A stretch of 64,000 nucleotides of DNA from an uncultured Mollicutes bacterium (lineage in GTDB: Bacteria; Bacillota_I; Bacilli_A; RFN20; CAG-288). Location: NCBI GenBank assembly GCA_900539865.1, contig UQDS01000003.1, positions 1 to 64,000 of the forward strand. Reading direction: 5' to 3'. Of the stretch, positions 55,658-63,971 are shown in pieces (position 1 is the first letter of the stretch; each line of letters opens with the position of its first letter). A program made the position numbers and the translations under genes. The notes under the pieces were generated by a model. It made no database searches, had not been told where the DNA came from, and saw only the letters and a program-made list of their open reading frames with translations.

Positions 55658-55686
55658 ATGAAAAAATAAGCGAAAAAGAGTACAAT
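55658..55686 (+). promoter_or_regulatory. Promoter of the DeoR-fruK unit
   Basis: ATGAAA (55658-55663), a 17-bp spacer and TACAAT (55681-55686) precede GGGAAGG and ATG 55712. The -35 is a weak match. Confidence 0.45.
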
Positions 55687-55711
55687 AATATTGTCTATGG
55701 GAAGGTAATAT

Positions 55712-56497
55712 ATGAGTACAAAAACAAGAGACAGTGAAATTTTAAAACTGTTGGATGAAAGTCCAAGTCAATTCGTTTCTGTTGAATCTTTAGCTGAATA
55801 TTTTAAAACCAGCGAGTCTACAATTCGCCGCGACTTGCAGCGCATGGCAAATCAACACCAGCTTATGCGTGTTCACGGCGGTGCAGCCAGCCTTCATTTC
55901 TCTGGCAACTTTAAATTTGACCGTTTGGATAAAGAATATTTAGAACGTGAAAGAACGGAACCGGAAATCAAGAAGCTCATTGCCAAAAAAGCAGCTTCCT
56001 TTGTCAAGGATGGCTCTTGTGTCTATTTAGATGCTTCTACAACAGTCGCCGCAATGATTCCTTATCTCCCGAATTTCAAAAATGTCTATTATGTGACAAA
56101 CTCTCCTCTTCTCGCACAAAAGCTTACGGAAAAAGGAGCGACATGTTATGTCACTGGTGGAGAATTAAAACTCACCACCAATGCCTTCATCGGTTCTTAT
56201 GCCTTAGAGTTTTTAAAGCGTTTCAACTTTGATGTTGGCTTCTTTGGTACAAACGGCATTCACCCTCAAGCTAAATTCACCACTCCAGATCCCCAAGAAT
56301 GTGCCATTAAAAGCGCAGCAATTAACAAATGCTTTGCCTCTTATATTCTCGCTGACCATACCAAGTTCAACAGAATTTCCACCGTGACTTTCTCAGACTT
56401 TTCTCGTCCGACCATCATCACCGAAAAGATTGACGAGAAATATAAGTCGCTTGTAAAGATGATTGAAGTCGATGTTCCGAAAAATTTTGAAGAATAA
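55712..56497 (+). CDS. fruR: DeoR-family transcriptional regulator
   Basis: The 261-residue protein has the DeoR N-terminal helix-turn-helix (VESLAEYFKTSESTIRRDLQ near residues 24-44 and RVHGGA near 54) and a C-terminal sugar-phosphate sensor domain with YLDASTT and FFGTNGI. In Firmicutes such regulators preceding a PfkB kinase repress fructose or tagatose genes and respond to sugar phosphates. The kinase gene begins 16 nt after its stop, so the two form an operon. The FruR name is inferred from context. Confidence 0.85.
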   Translation: MSTKTRDSEILKLLDESPSQFVSVESLAEYFKTSESTIRRDLQRMANQHQLMRVHGGAASLHFSGNFKFDRLDKEYLERERTEPEIKKLIAKKAASFVKDGSCVYLDASTTVAAMIPYLPNFKNVYYVTNSPLLAQKLTEKGATCYVTGGELKLTTNAFIGSYALEFLKRFNFDVGFFGTNGIHPQAKFTTPDPQECAIKSAAINKCFASYILADHTKFNRISTVTFSDFSRPTIITEKIDEKYKSLVKMIEVDVPKNFEE

Positions 56498-56513
56498 CAA
56501 AGGAGAAAAGAAA

Positions 56514-57443
56514 ATGATTTATTCTTTAACAATTGCCCCTGCAATGGACTATACCCTCGATTTAGGTGAAAAAGATCTTAAAGTCGGTGCTACAAACCGC
56601 ATGGAAGCCAAAGGATATTCCTTAGGCGGTAAAGGTATCACCGTTGCTAGAATGCTCAACAACCTTAAAGTCAAAAACATTCCGATCGTTGCTCTTGGCG
56701 GTTCTACCGGCAAACAGATGAGAGAGATCATCGATCACGATTATGAAAAAGCGATTTATCTTCCGGTCATCGGTAACTCTCGTCTCAATGTTATGATCAC
56801 TGGACCGCATCAGGACACCCGCTTCAACGCCGAAGCTCCGAAAGTTACGGAAAAAGGTTTAGAAAAAATGTTCAACTTCTTCCAGAAACATTTGAAGAAA
56901 GATGATATTGTCATCCTCTCGGGTTCCTTAGGTCAAGAAGATAGCAATCTCTATGCGACATTGATCAAAGATTATATCCGTCCTGCTGGTGCTATCGCTA
57001 TCTTAGATACTACCGGAAAATCCTTAATCAGCGCTCTTCCTTATAAACCCTTTATGATCAAACCGAATGATGAAGAATTGGCTGACCTTTTAGGAAAACC
57101 GATGGATACACCCGAAGCGATTTTAGAAGGTGGTGAAGAACTCAAGAAAATGGGCCCGGAAACCGTCTTAGTCACAATGGGTAGAAAAGGTGCTTATTAC
57201 TTTGCAGAAGATGGTCATGTCTATCACTGCTCTAACGCACAAGGCACACAAGTTTCTGCTGTCGGTGCCGGTGACTCCTCCATTTCCGGTTTCATCAAAG
57301 GTTTAGAAGAAGGTGTCTCCATTGAAAAGAGACTTCAGTATTCAATGGCTGCCGGCGGCGCTACCGCCTTTAGCGAACACTTAGGTTCCTATAAACTTTG
57401 GAAGTCATTATTGCCTCAAATTAAAGTCACTTTAGTGAAATAA
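56514..57443 (+). CDS. fruK: 1-phosphofructokinase-like PfkB kinase
   Basis: ATG 56514 follows AAAGGAG by 8 nt. The 309-residue protein is a PfkB/ribokinase-fold enzyme: GGKGITVARML near residue 38 is the sugar loop, ILSGSL near 140 and GAGDSSISG near 253, with catalytic Asp, completes the ATP site. FruK makes fructose 1,6-bisphosphate from fructose 1-phosphate; tagatose-6-phosphate kinase (LacC) is a close alternative. The usual fruA PTS permease does not follow; a terminator and an RHS remnant come next. Confidence 0.85.
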   Translation: MIYSLTIAPAMDYTLDLGEKDLKVGATNRMEAKGYSLGGKGITVARMLNNLKVKNIPIVALGGSTGKQMREIIDHDYEKAIYLPVIGNSRLNVMITGPHQDTRFNAEAPKVTEKGLEKMFNFFQKHLKKDDIVILSGSLGQEDSNLYATLIKDYIRPAGAIAILDTTGKSLISALPYKPFMIKPNDEELADLLGKPMDTPEAILEGGEELKKMGPETVLVTMGRKGAYYFAEDGHVYHCSNAQGTQVSAVGAGDSSISGFIKGLEEGVSIEKRLQYSMAAGGATAFSEHLGSYKLWKSLLPQIKVTLVK

Positions 57444-57447
57444 AAAC

Positions 57448-57517
57448 AACCGCATTGAGGTGTACCCTAACTCCTGGACAATATAGGAGGGGGACACCTC
57501 AGAGCGGTTTTTTATTT
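57448..57517 (+). terminator. Large nested terminator hairpin after fruK
   Basis: Outer arms AACCGC (57448-57453) and GCGGTT (57504-57509), middle arms TGAGGTGT and ACACCTCA (57456-57501), and inner arms CTCCT and AGGAG (57471-57489) stack into one long stem, followed by TTTTTTATTTT. It is much larger than the other terminators here. Confidence 0.85.
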
Positions 57518-57528
57518 TAGATATGATT

Positions 57529-57965
57529 TCACCATTTCTTCCTGTTACAATGCCATTTTTTTGCCCCAACTCTGAGAACACTAAAAATTTGAGCTAGTGA
57601 CAGCACAACACCTGAACTAATTGCTGTGCTTATAGCAGTTTGTGTTAGAGAAGAAACAAATGTTGAGCCGAATGCACCCGCAGTAAAAGAAGTTACTAAC
57701 TCCGGACCATAAATCTAACCACATGTCTTGAACAGAAGAATCTATATTTATCGCCGGGTTATCTCCACAGTACATGTAGAGATTTAATCCATTAATTTGA
57801 GACTTGGCTTCATCAAGAATAGATAACTCATCCGGAGAGATGAATCTACTCGTTGTAGGAGAGTAGAATCTAGAGCATGGAGATAGTACCACCCTGTCTC
57901 TTCGGAGATGATATGAATATCCACAGGAAGATAATCTTTGTTTTGTGGAAGAAGAGAGTGTCGTA
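57529..57965 (-). pseudogene. Decayed 3' end of an RHS-repeat protein
   Basis: Reverse-strand frames carry the RHS core signature in pieces: GYSYH in one frame, SEETGWYYL in a second, then SRFYSPTTSRFISPDEL and GLNLYMYCGDNPAINIDSS back in the first. After a further frame change comes an Ala/Gly/Ser-rich segment (GPELVTSFTAGAFGS onward) like the linker before RHS toxin tips, ending at TGA 57531-57529. Intact RHS proteins exceed 1000 residues; only about 140 codons with several frameshifts remain. The 91-codon open frame here is therefore not a working gene. Confidence 0.75.
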
Positions 57966-58325
57966 CTTCCCGTTTGCTATTGAAAATACTCTACTAAAGA
58001 AGACTTTTAAAAAAATTTGAAATACCTATCGATATTTAATTCGTCTACTTTAGAAGGATCAAGTCATCTAGGTGTCAATATTCTTTTATATTTTTGTTGC
58101 TTAAAACAACAAGCGTCAGTATTTTTCATTCTTAATCTAGTTACGTATTAGATTTTTTATATTATTAAGATGATGTGTATGGGATTTTTTAGAATTAAAA
58201 CAAAATAAACCGCTTATGATGTAAGTTGTATCCTGTATCATCAATGATTTATACTATTACACACATCATTATTATTTTTTTTTGATTGTTTTTCATGTAA
58301 CAATCTTAAATGTTTTCATAAAGTT
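57966..58325. other. AT-rich gap, no gene seen
   Basis: About 360 bp between the RHS remnant and the exonuclease gene. All frames are broken by stops and no convincing promoter or terminator is visible. It may be further eroded RHS sequence beyond recognition. Confidence 0.4.
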
Positions 58326-59276
58326 TTATTTCTTTTTTTCGGGTTTAAACATTTTTAAAAAATCTTTACATGAAATATAAGAGAATTCTTTTTCCTTGTC
58401 TTTTAAATTGAGATGATCTTTTGTTTTTTTATCTAAAACAACAACAAAATCCGCAGAATAAGGATCGCCGCAAGGAATTCCTCCCATCTTCATAAATTCT
58501 TTTTTCCAGGAGAGTGCATCCTGCATATAAATCCCTAGAATACGATAACTGAAGAAGAACTTTTTATTCCAAAAAGCTGCGTTATAATGCTCTAAATTAC
58601 TGGCATAATTCAGCATATAAAATTCTTTAATCAATTTTTGATTCGTCTTTTTCTTTTCCTTTTGTTGCTGCTTTTCTTTTAAGATACGCAAAAAATGATC
58701 TGTGTCATCTTGGCAATCTTTAAATTCTTCCAACATGGTTTTCACATCCATTTTTTTCTCTTCTAAAATCCCTTTTAACACTTCCATAGACATCAAGGAA
58801 TCATCATCTGATCGATGATAAACAAAAGAGGGAACATGAAAATATTCCACTAGATGATCTAAACCGGAAGCGTTTTTTCTCTGGTAGATTTCTTGTTCGA
58901 ATTTTTGAATGTCAAAAAAAGAGAAACGGATGATAGGAAGGCCATAACGGTTGCAAGTATAAGTGATGTAATTGACATCTTGATGAACCGCAAAACCAAA
59001 ACAAATATTATTTTCATCTTCCAAGAGCCTTTTTATCTCATCATAATAATGAGGAAAAATAAACGCTCTTTTAAATTTAAATAAAGGATAAGCTAATTTG
59101 ATTCCTTTTCCTGTCTTTGCATTTCCTAAAAGGAATTTAGCGTTAGGGTCGATTAAGATATCCTTCTTTTTCAACACCTGAAAATTTTCATCGGTCTTTA
59201 CAAAGCCGAAGGAACACATCTTACCTTCACCATTGAGGCAATTTGCACACTCAACATCAAAGAAAACATAATTCAT
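58326..59276 (-). CDS. DEDDh exonuclease with BRCT-like C-terminus
   Basis: The 316-residue protein begins with an exonuclease domain of the DnaQ/RNase T type: FFDVECAN near residue 6 gives the first Asp-Glu pair, FAVHQDVNY the second Asp, and HRSDDDSLMSM near 154 the His and last Asp. A Lys/Gln/Glu-rich linker around 195-215 leads to a C-terminal module (about 240-310) with LSWKKEFMKMGG and SADFVVVLD that resembles a BRCT domain. A DNA-repair or processing role is likely. The promoter -10 is 8 nt before the ATG, with no ribosome site. Confidence 0.75.
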   Translation of the reverse strand: MNYVFFDVECANCLNGEGKMCSFGFVKTDENFQVLKKKDILIDPNAKFLLGNAKTGKGIKLAYPLFKFKRAFIFPHYYDEIKRLLEDENNICFGFAVHQDVNYITYTCNRYGLPIIRFSFFDIQKFEQEIYQRKNASGLDHLVEYFHVPSFVYHRSDDDSLMSMEVLKGILEEKKMDVKTMLEEFKDCQDDTDHFLRILKEKQQQKEKKKTNQKLIKEFYMLNYASNLEHYNAAFWNKKFFFSYRILGIYMQDALSWKKEFMKMGGIPCGDPYSADFVVVLDKKTKDHLNLKDKEKEFSYISCKDFLKMFKPEKKK

Positions 59277-59284
59277 ACATCTTT

Positions 59285-59312
59285 ATTGTACCTAGTATCT
59301 ATTTCATTTCAA
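59285..59312 (-). promoter_or_regulatory. Promoter of the exonuclease gene, near-leaderless
   Basis: On the reverse strand TTGAAA (59312-59307), a 16-bp spacer and TACAAT (59290-59285) are followed after 8 nt by the ATG. Confidence 0.6.
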
Positions 59313-59323
59313 GCAAAGATTTA

Positions 59324-59352
59324 TTGTCACAGCAATATTTATCCGCTAAAAT
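59324..59352 (+). promoter_or_regulatory. Promoter of the HAD gene, leaderless
   Basis: TTGTCA (59324-59329), a 17-bp spacer and TAAAAT (59347-59352) are followed after 6 nt by the ATG at 59359. The transcript should begin at the start codon. Confidence 0.7.
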
Positions 59353-59358
59353 GTATTC

Positions 59359-60018
59359 ATGTATAAAAAAGATTTATTTCAAGGTATTAAAGCCTGCATT
59401 TTTGATTTAGACGGAACCCTAGTGGACTCTTTAAGAATTTGGAAAGATATCGACATTAGATTCTTTCAAGAACATCAGCGTGAAGTACCTCCTGATTATG
59501 ATAAAAGAATAGCTCACATGAACTTCATGGAAATGGCCGTTTTCACCAAAGAAGAATACGGTTTTCAAGAAACACCCGAAGAAATTGCTAAGATATGGAC
59601 AGATTGGTCAGAAGAAGCCTATCAAAAGACAATCAAAGCAAAACCGGGTGCAAAGGAGTTGCTCTCTTATATTAAAGAACTTCCTCTCCCCATTTCTTTA
59701 GCCACGACAAATAAGAGAGAGCTTTATGAACCATGCTTAAAAAACAATCAAATGTGGCAATATTTTGATTATTCAATGAACGTCAACGAAATTAACAGTA
59801 AAAAGAGTGAACCAAAAATCTATTTGCTTTTGGCTGAAAAAATGAATGTAAAACCAGAAGAATGTCTTGTGTTTGAAGATATCTATACCGCTGTAAAAAC
59901 CGCTCATGATGCCGGCTTTAAAGTCGCGGCCGTTTTCGATGAAGGAAATTTAGATGATATGGATAAAATTAAAGAATCATCTGATTTTTTCATTCAATCA
60001 TATAGTGATTTAAAATAA
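59359..60018 (+). CDS. HAD-family hydrolase, beta-phosphoglucomutase-like
   Basis: The 219-residue protein has the HAD motifs in order: FDLDGTLVDS near residue 15 (nucleophile Asp), ATTNK near 116, a Lys in NSKKSEPKIY near 151 and FEDIYTAVKTA near 173. The alpha-helical cap between motifs I and II is the type seen in phosphatases and beta-phosphoglucomutases. The substrate is unknown. It is divergent from the exonuclease gene and also appears leaderless. Confidence 0.85.
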   Translation: MYKKDLFQGIKACIFDLDGTLVDSLRIWKDIDIRFFQEHQREVPPDYDKRIAHMNFMEMAVFTKEEYGFQETPEEIAKIWTDWSEEAYQKTIKAKPGAKELLSYIKELPLPISLATTNKRELYEPCLKNNQMWQYFDYSMNVNEINSKKSEPKIYLLLAEKMNVKPEECLVFEDIYTAVKTAHDAGFKVAAVFDEGNLDDMDKIKESSDFFIQSYSDLK

Positions 60019-60215
60019 ACGAATAATAAAAAGAATCAACTTTAAAAAATGATAACAAAGTGTTGTAGCTAGAATGCATTCTAACTCTCTTCTCAACAGA
60101 TCATTGGAAAAGTTTTTCTTTTTTTAATGAAAATGATATTCGAACTTCTTTTTCTCGTGTTTTTTACACAGTTGTAGAACAACAAATATATTTCTTTTAA
60201 CAAACCGAATTATCA
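60019..60215. other. Intergenic region with a 14-bp palindrome
   Basis: TAGAATGCATTCTA at 60070-60083 is a perfect palindrome without a T-run, in otherwise AT-rich sequence upstream of the riboswitch promoter. It may be a regulator site. I see no gene. Confidence 0.4.
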
Positions 60216-60244
60216 TTGTTATTACTATAGTAATTAAATATAAT
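60216..60244 (+). promoter_or_regulatory. Promoter of the riboswitch-ATPase unit
   Basis: TTGTTA (60216-60221), a 17-bp spacer and TATAAT (60239-60244) place the transcription start near 60251, at the 5' end of the riboswitch. Confidence 0.75.
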
Positions 60245-60250
60245 AGTTGA

Positions 60251-60360
60251 GTAATTAATTGCGGGAGTAATTGATAAACCAACATTCGTCAGCACGCAAC
60301 CTGAATAGGTTGACCGGATGTTGTCCGTTATCCTTTGATACGGCAATGAGACCAATTAAT
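60251..60360 (+). promoter_or_regulatory. yybP-ykoY manganese riboswitch
   Basis: The leader carries the two class hallmarks: GCGGGAGTA near 60261 and AATGAGACC near 60345-60352. TTAATTG upstream and CAATTAA downstream pair as the P1 stem; GCAACCTGAATAGGTTG forms an internal hairpin, and CAACAT/ATGTTG a surrounding one. This class senses Mn2+ and commonly precedes cation-exporting P-type ATPases, as here. The P1 3' strand lies next to CTGAAAGGAT, the ribosome site, with no terminator between, so control is probably at translation. Confidence 0.82.
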
Positions 60361-60376
60361 CTGAAAGGATAATTGC

Positions 60377-63235
60377 ATGAAAGAAAGCAATGAAACACCG
60401 AAGTTAACGCAAGAACCTTTTTCCGCTCACTCTAAAAGCGTAAAAGAGGTCAGCGAACACTTCAACACAGATCCTGAGAAAGGTTTGACCTCGGAAGAAG
60501 CAAGCAAGCGTCTTGCTGACTACGGTCCAAACAAACTCCAGGAAGGAAAGAAGACCCCTTTCATCATCAAGTTCTTAAAACAATTCGTAGAACCGATGGT
60601 CATCGTTCTTCTGATTGCCGCAGCGATCTCTCTTTCTATCTTCGTCGTCAAAGGTGTGACAAACCTCAGCAATGGTTTAGGATTTACCGCCGATGAAAAC
60701 ACTGAATACATCGACGCTATTGTCATTCTTGCCATTGTCATCATCAACGCCTTAATCGGCGCCATCCAAGAACAGAAGGCAGAACAATCGTTAGAGGCGC
60801 TAAAGAAGCTCTCTACTCCTATGTGCACTGTCAAAAGAGACGACAAGCTCTTCACCATCAAAAGTGAAGAATTGGTCCCTGGCGACATTGTTGTCTTAGA
60901 AGAAGGCAGCATCATCCCTGCTGACTTACGTCTCACTGTCACTGTCGACATGAAGAGCGATGAATCTTCTCTCACTGGTGAATCTGTCCCTGTGGAAAAG
61001 ACAGGTAATGTCATCTTAGAAGAAGATACTGTCACAGCAGAAAAAGAAAACATCGCATTCTCCTCCTGTCCGATTTCTTACGGAAGAGGTGAAGGTATTG
61101 TTGTCGGAACCGGTATGAATACCGAAGTCGGTAAGATTGCATCTATGCTTACCGAAGAAAATGACGATGAAACTCCTCTTCAGAAAAAGTTGGCTGTTTT
61201 ATCAAAACAATTAGGACTTATTTGTCTCTTTGTTGTCATTGCCACATTCTTAGTTGGCACCATTTGGAACATCATTCACTGCTTCCAGATGGAAGGCGGA
61301 TTTAGTTGGACGGAATTCGGATGGCAAACGCTCGATATGTTTGAAGAATCGATTGCCTTGGCTGTCGCTGCTATTCCGGAAGGATTATCTGCTATTGTCA
61401 CCATCGCTTTAGCGCTCGGTGTCAACAAGATGGTCAAAGTCAACACAATTGTTAGAAAACTCCCTTCTGTCGAAACTTTAGGTAGTGTCACTGTAGTCTG
61501 CTCTGATAAGACTGGTACCCTCACCCAAAACAGAATGACTGTCAAAAAGGTCTATGTCAACGGCAAAACCGATGACGTTGAAAACTTCAGTCTCGAAACT
61601 CCCGAAGTCAACCTTTTAGTTAAAGGTATGATGCTTTGCTCTAACGCATCTATCTCCGGCGACCGCTATGGTGACCCGACAGAAATCGCTTTATTAGATC
61701 ACGCTCGTCTCTATCACATCGAAAAAGAAGAGACAGAAAAAACAGAACAACCTCGTATCGATGAGCTTCCCTTTGACTCTGTTAGAAAGATGATGTCTGT
61801 TGAAAACAAAATCGGTGACAGACGTATCATCTACACCAAAGGTGCTCTCGACTCTATCTTAAAGCACACCGAATACATTCAAATCGACGGCGCGGTTCGT
61901 CCGATTACCCAAGAAGATATCGATGCCATCAACGCCGCTTCTAAAGAGATGGCTTCTCAAGCATTCCGTGTCTTAGCCTTTGCCTATCGTTATCATGAAG
62001 ATAATGAAAGAATGAGCGAAGAACACCTTGTTTATGTCGGCATGGTCGGTATGATCGACCCGGAAAGAAAAGAAGCAGGTCCGGCAGTCAGCAAATTCAA
62101 AGAAGCTGGCATCCGCACAGTCATGATCACCGGCGACCACAAAGATACCGCCTTTGCTATCGCTAGCAATTTAGGAATTGCTGACGATATTTCTCAGTGT
62201 TGCTCTGGCGATGAGTTGAACGCACTGACAGAAGAAGAACTCCAAGAAAGAGTTGCTCATACTAATGTCTTTGCTCGTGTCTCTCCTGAAAATAAAGTTC
62301 AAATCGTCAAAGCCTTAAAAGCCAACGGAAACATCGTTTCTATGACTGGTGATGGTGTCAATGACGCACCTTCTCTCCGCGCTGCCGATATCGGTATTGC
62401 TATGGGTATCACCGGCACCGATGTTGCCAAATCCGCAGCAGATATGGTTCTTACCGATGATAACTTCGCCTCTATTGAAAAAGCAGTAGAAGAAGGTCGT
62501 GGTATCTTCTCCAACGTTAAAAAAGCGATTTTCTATCTCTTATCCAGTAACTTCGGCGAAGTCATTGTCATGTTCTTAACCATCATCTTAGGTTTCCCAA
62601 CTCCTCTTGCTACCTTACAAATCCTTTGGATCAACTTGATTACTGACTCTCTTCCGGCCATCACCTTAAGTATGGATGCAAAAGAAAAAGATATCATGCA
62701 TCGTAAACCGCGCGATCCGAAAGACGGCGTCTTCTCACACGGTGGTTTCGCCTTCACCTTCGGTTATGGTGTCTTGATCTTCATTGTCACCTTCATCGCT
62801 TATCTCATCCCTGGCATTTTAGCCTTTACAGGATCTACATTGCCCTTTGCTCCCCAAGTTGATGTCGCCTTTGAACAAAGCTATACCGGATTCATCGAAT
62901 GTCTCAACAACGCTGAAGTTTATCGCGAATCCCAGACTTGGGCATTCACAGTCTTAGGCATGTCGCAAATCTTCCACATGATCGGTATGACCGATATCAA
63001 GAGAAGCTTTATCCATGTCTTCAAAGACGGAAACTGGATGTTAGCTGTCTCCTTTGTCTTAGGCTTTGCTCTCCAAATTGCCGTTACGGAAGTTCCGTTC
63101 TTGACACAAGCTTTCTCCACCACCGCCCTTTCTTGGCAAGAGTGGTTCATCTTAGCTGCGATGGCTTCTGCTCCGTTGATCGCCCACGAAATCATGGCAC
63201 CGATCTTCCGCAAGAAGAACGCACAGATCATCTAA
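60377..63235 (+). CDS. P2-type cation ATPase, probable Mn2+/Ca2+ exporter
   Basis: The 952-residue protein is a complete P-type ATPase: cation N-domain near residues 15-80, TGES actuator motif, phosphorylation site DKTGTLT with Asp377, KGA nucleotide motif, TGDGVNDAPSL hinge and ten hydrophobic segments. PEGL in M4 and NxxxD in M6 (WINLITDSLPA) are features of SERCA/PMR1-like pumps. The Mn2+ riboswitch directly upstream argues that it exports manganese, as the Lactococcus YoaB pump does. It ends at a bidirectional terminator. Confidence 0.93.
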   Translation: MKESNETPKLTQEPFSAHSKSVKEVSEHFNTDPEKGLTSEEASKRLADYGPNKLQEGKKTPFIIKFLKQFVEPMVIVLLIAAAISLSIFVVKGVTNLSNGLGFTADENTEYIDAIVILAIVIINALIGAIQEQKAEQSLEALKKLSTPMCTVKRDDKLFTIKSEELVPGDIVVLEEGSIIPADLRLTVTVDMKSDESSLTGESVPVEKTGNVILEEDTVTAEKENIAFSSCPISYGRGEGIVVGTGMNTEVGKIASMLTEENDDETPLQKKLAVLSKQLGLICLFVVIATFLVGTIWNIIHCFQMEGGFSWTEFGWQTLDMFEESIALAVAAIPEGLSAIVTIALALGVNKMVKVNTIVRKLPSVETLGSVTVVCSDKTGTLTQNRMTVKKVYVNGKTDDVENFSLETPEVNLLVKGMMLCSNASISGDRYGDPTEIALLDHARLYHIEKEETEKTEQPRIDELPFDSVRKMMSVENKIGDRRIIYTKGALDSILKHTEYIQIDGAVRPITQEDIDAINAASKEMASQAFRVLAFAYRYHEDNERMSEEHLVYVGMVGMIDPERKEAGPAVSKFKEAGIRTVMITGDHKDTAFAIASNLGIADDISQCCSGDELNALTEEELQERVAHTNVFARVSPENKVQIVKALKANGNIVSMTGDGVNDAPSLRAADIGIAMGITGTDVAKSAADMVLTDDNFASIEKAVEEGRGIFSNVKKAIFYLLSSNFGEVIVMFLTIILGFPTPLATLQILWINLITDSLPAITLSMDAKEKDIMHRKPRDPKDGVFSHGGFAFTFGYGVLIFIVTFIAYLIPGILAFTGSTLPFAPQVDVAFEQSYTGFIECLNNAEVYRESQTWAFTVLGMSQIFHMIGMTDIKRSFIHVFKDGNWMLAVSFVLGFALQIAVTEVPFLTQAFSTTALSWQEWFILAAMASAPLIAHEIMAPIFRKKNAQII

Positions 63236-63236
63236 C

Positions 63237-63298
63237 AAAAAACAGCCCTTGGAATTCTCTGCTGTCAAAGGCAGATTATTCCGGGCTGCTTTTTTATT
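63237..63298. terminator. Bidirectional terminator after the P-type ATPase gene
   Basis: CAGCCC/GGGCTG, GGAAT/ATTCC and CTGC/GCAG stack into a long interrupted stem with an A-run on one side and a T-run on the other, between converging genes. Confidence 0.85.
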
Positions 63299-63971
63299 GC
63301 TTGATTAAAATCTTTTTTGCTTTGACTTCTACAAGCTTTTGCAAAACGAAGAAAAAGAAACGAAGTATATATGAAAGCAGATCTTGAGCTTTATCAAAGT
63401 CAGCTTCTTTCTCTAAATGTAAACGATCCATCAGCACGCTGTAATACTTTGTCAACTCAGCGATGCTTTTCTTTTGACGATAGGCAAAGTTCAAAGAGTG
63501 ATAAATGATTTTAGAATCTTCTTGATACATCAAAAGCAACAGCTTTTTTGCGCGATAAATCAACTCTGTTTCTTCTGTACAGATTTTGATTTGTTCACTG
63601 TAAGAATGCACTAAAAACTCATACATGACTTCATCGGGAAGAAGATAGTGCTTTGTATCTCCGCTCAGTTCTTCCGCAAGCTTTACATCGATATCATCCA
63701 ATTCTTCAAAAAGTTCTCTTTTATCTTTCTCCTGCTCTATCGTCGCTCCTTCTAACGCCGGATAAACATAGGATGTAGGTGCAAGATAAAGACCTTCCTT
63801 TACCAGAAGATTTCTCACTTGCATACTATCATAAATCGCATTGAATTGCGGTTGATATAAGCGCGAGAAGCGACCGGCGTAGGGTAAGCTTTCCTCCGGA
63901 TATTCTTCGTCGATAAAAGTAAAGTGCTTTTCTAGGTCTTTCTTTGTCAATCTGCGCTTTCTCTTTTTCAT
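63294..63971 (-). CDS. Hypothetical protein, basic N-terminus
   Basis: ATG 63971 is taken as the start; an in-frame GTG lies one codon upstream. The 225-residue product opens with MKKRKRRLTKKDLEKHFTFI and is otherwise charged and helical, with a last hydrophobic stretch (YILRFFFFVLQKLV) near the C-terminus. No domain is recognised. The upstream region is cut by the window edge, so its operon context is unknown. Confidence 0.65.
   Translation of the reverse strand: MKKRKRRLTKKDLEKHFTFIDEEYPEESLPYAGRFSRLYQPQFNAIYDSMQVRNLLVKEGLYLAPTSYVYPALEGATIEQEKDKRELFEELDDIDVKLAEELSGDTKHYLLPDEVMYEFLVHSYSEQIKICTEETELIYRAKKLLLLMYQEDSKIIYHSLNFAYRQKKSIAELTKYYSVLMDRLHLEKEADFDKAQDLLSYILRFFFFVLQKLVEVKAKKILIKQ

Noticed and set aside
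57617..57892. 91-codon reverse open frame as a functional gene
   Set aside because: It contains RHS core residues but the matching neighbouring pieces lie in other frames; it is part of a frameshifted remnant.
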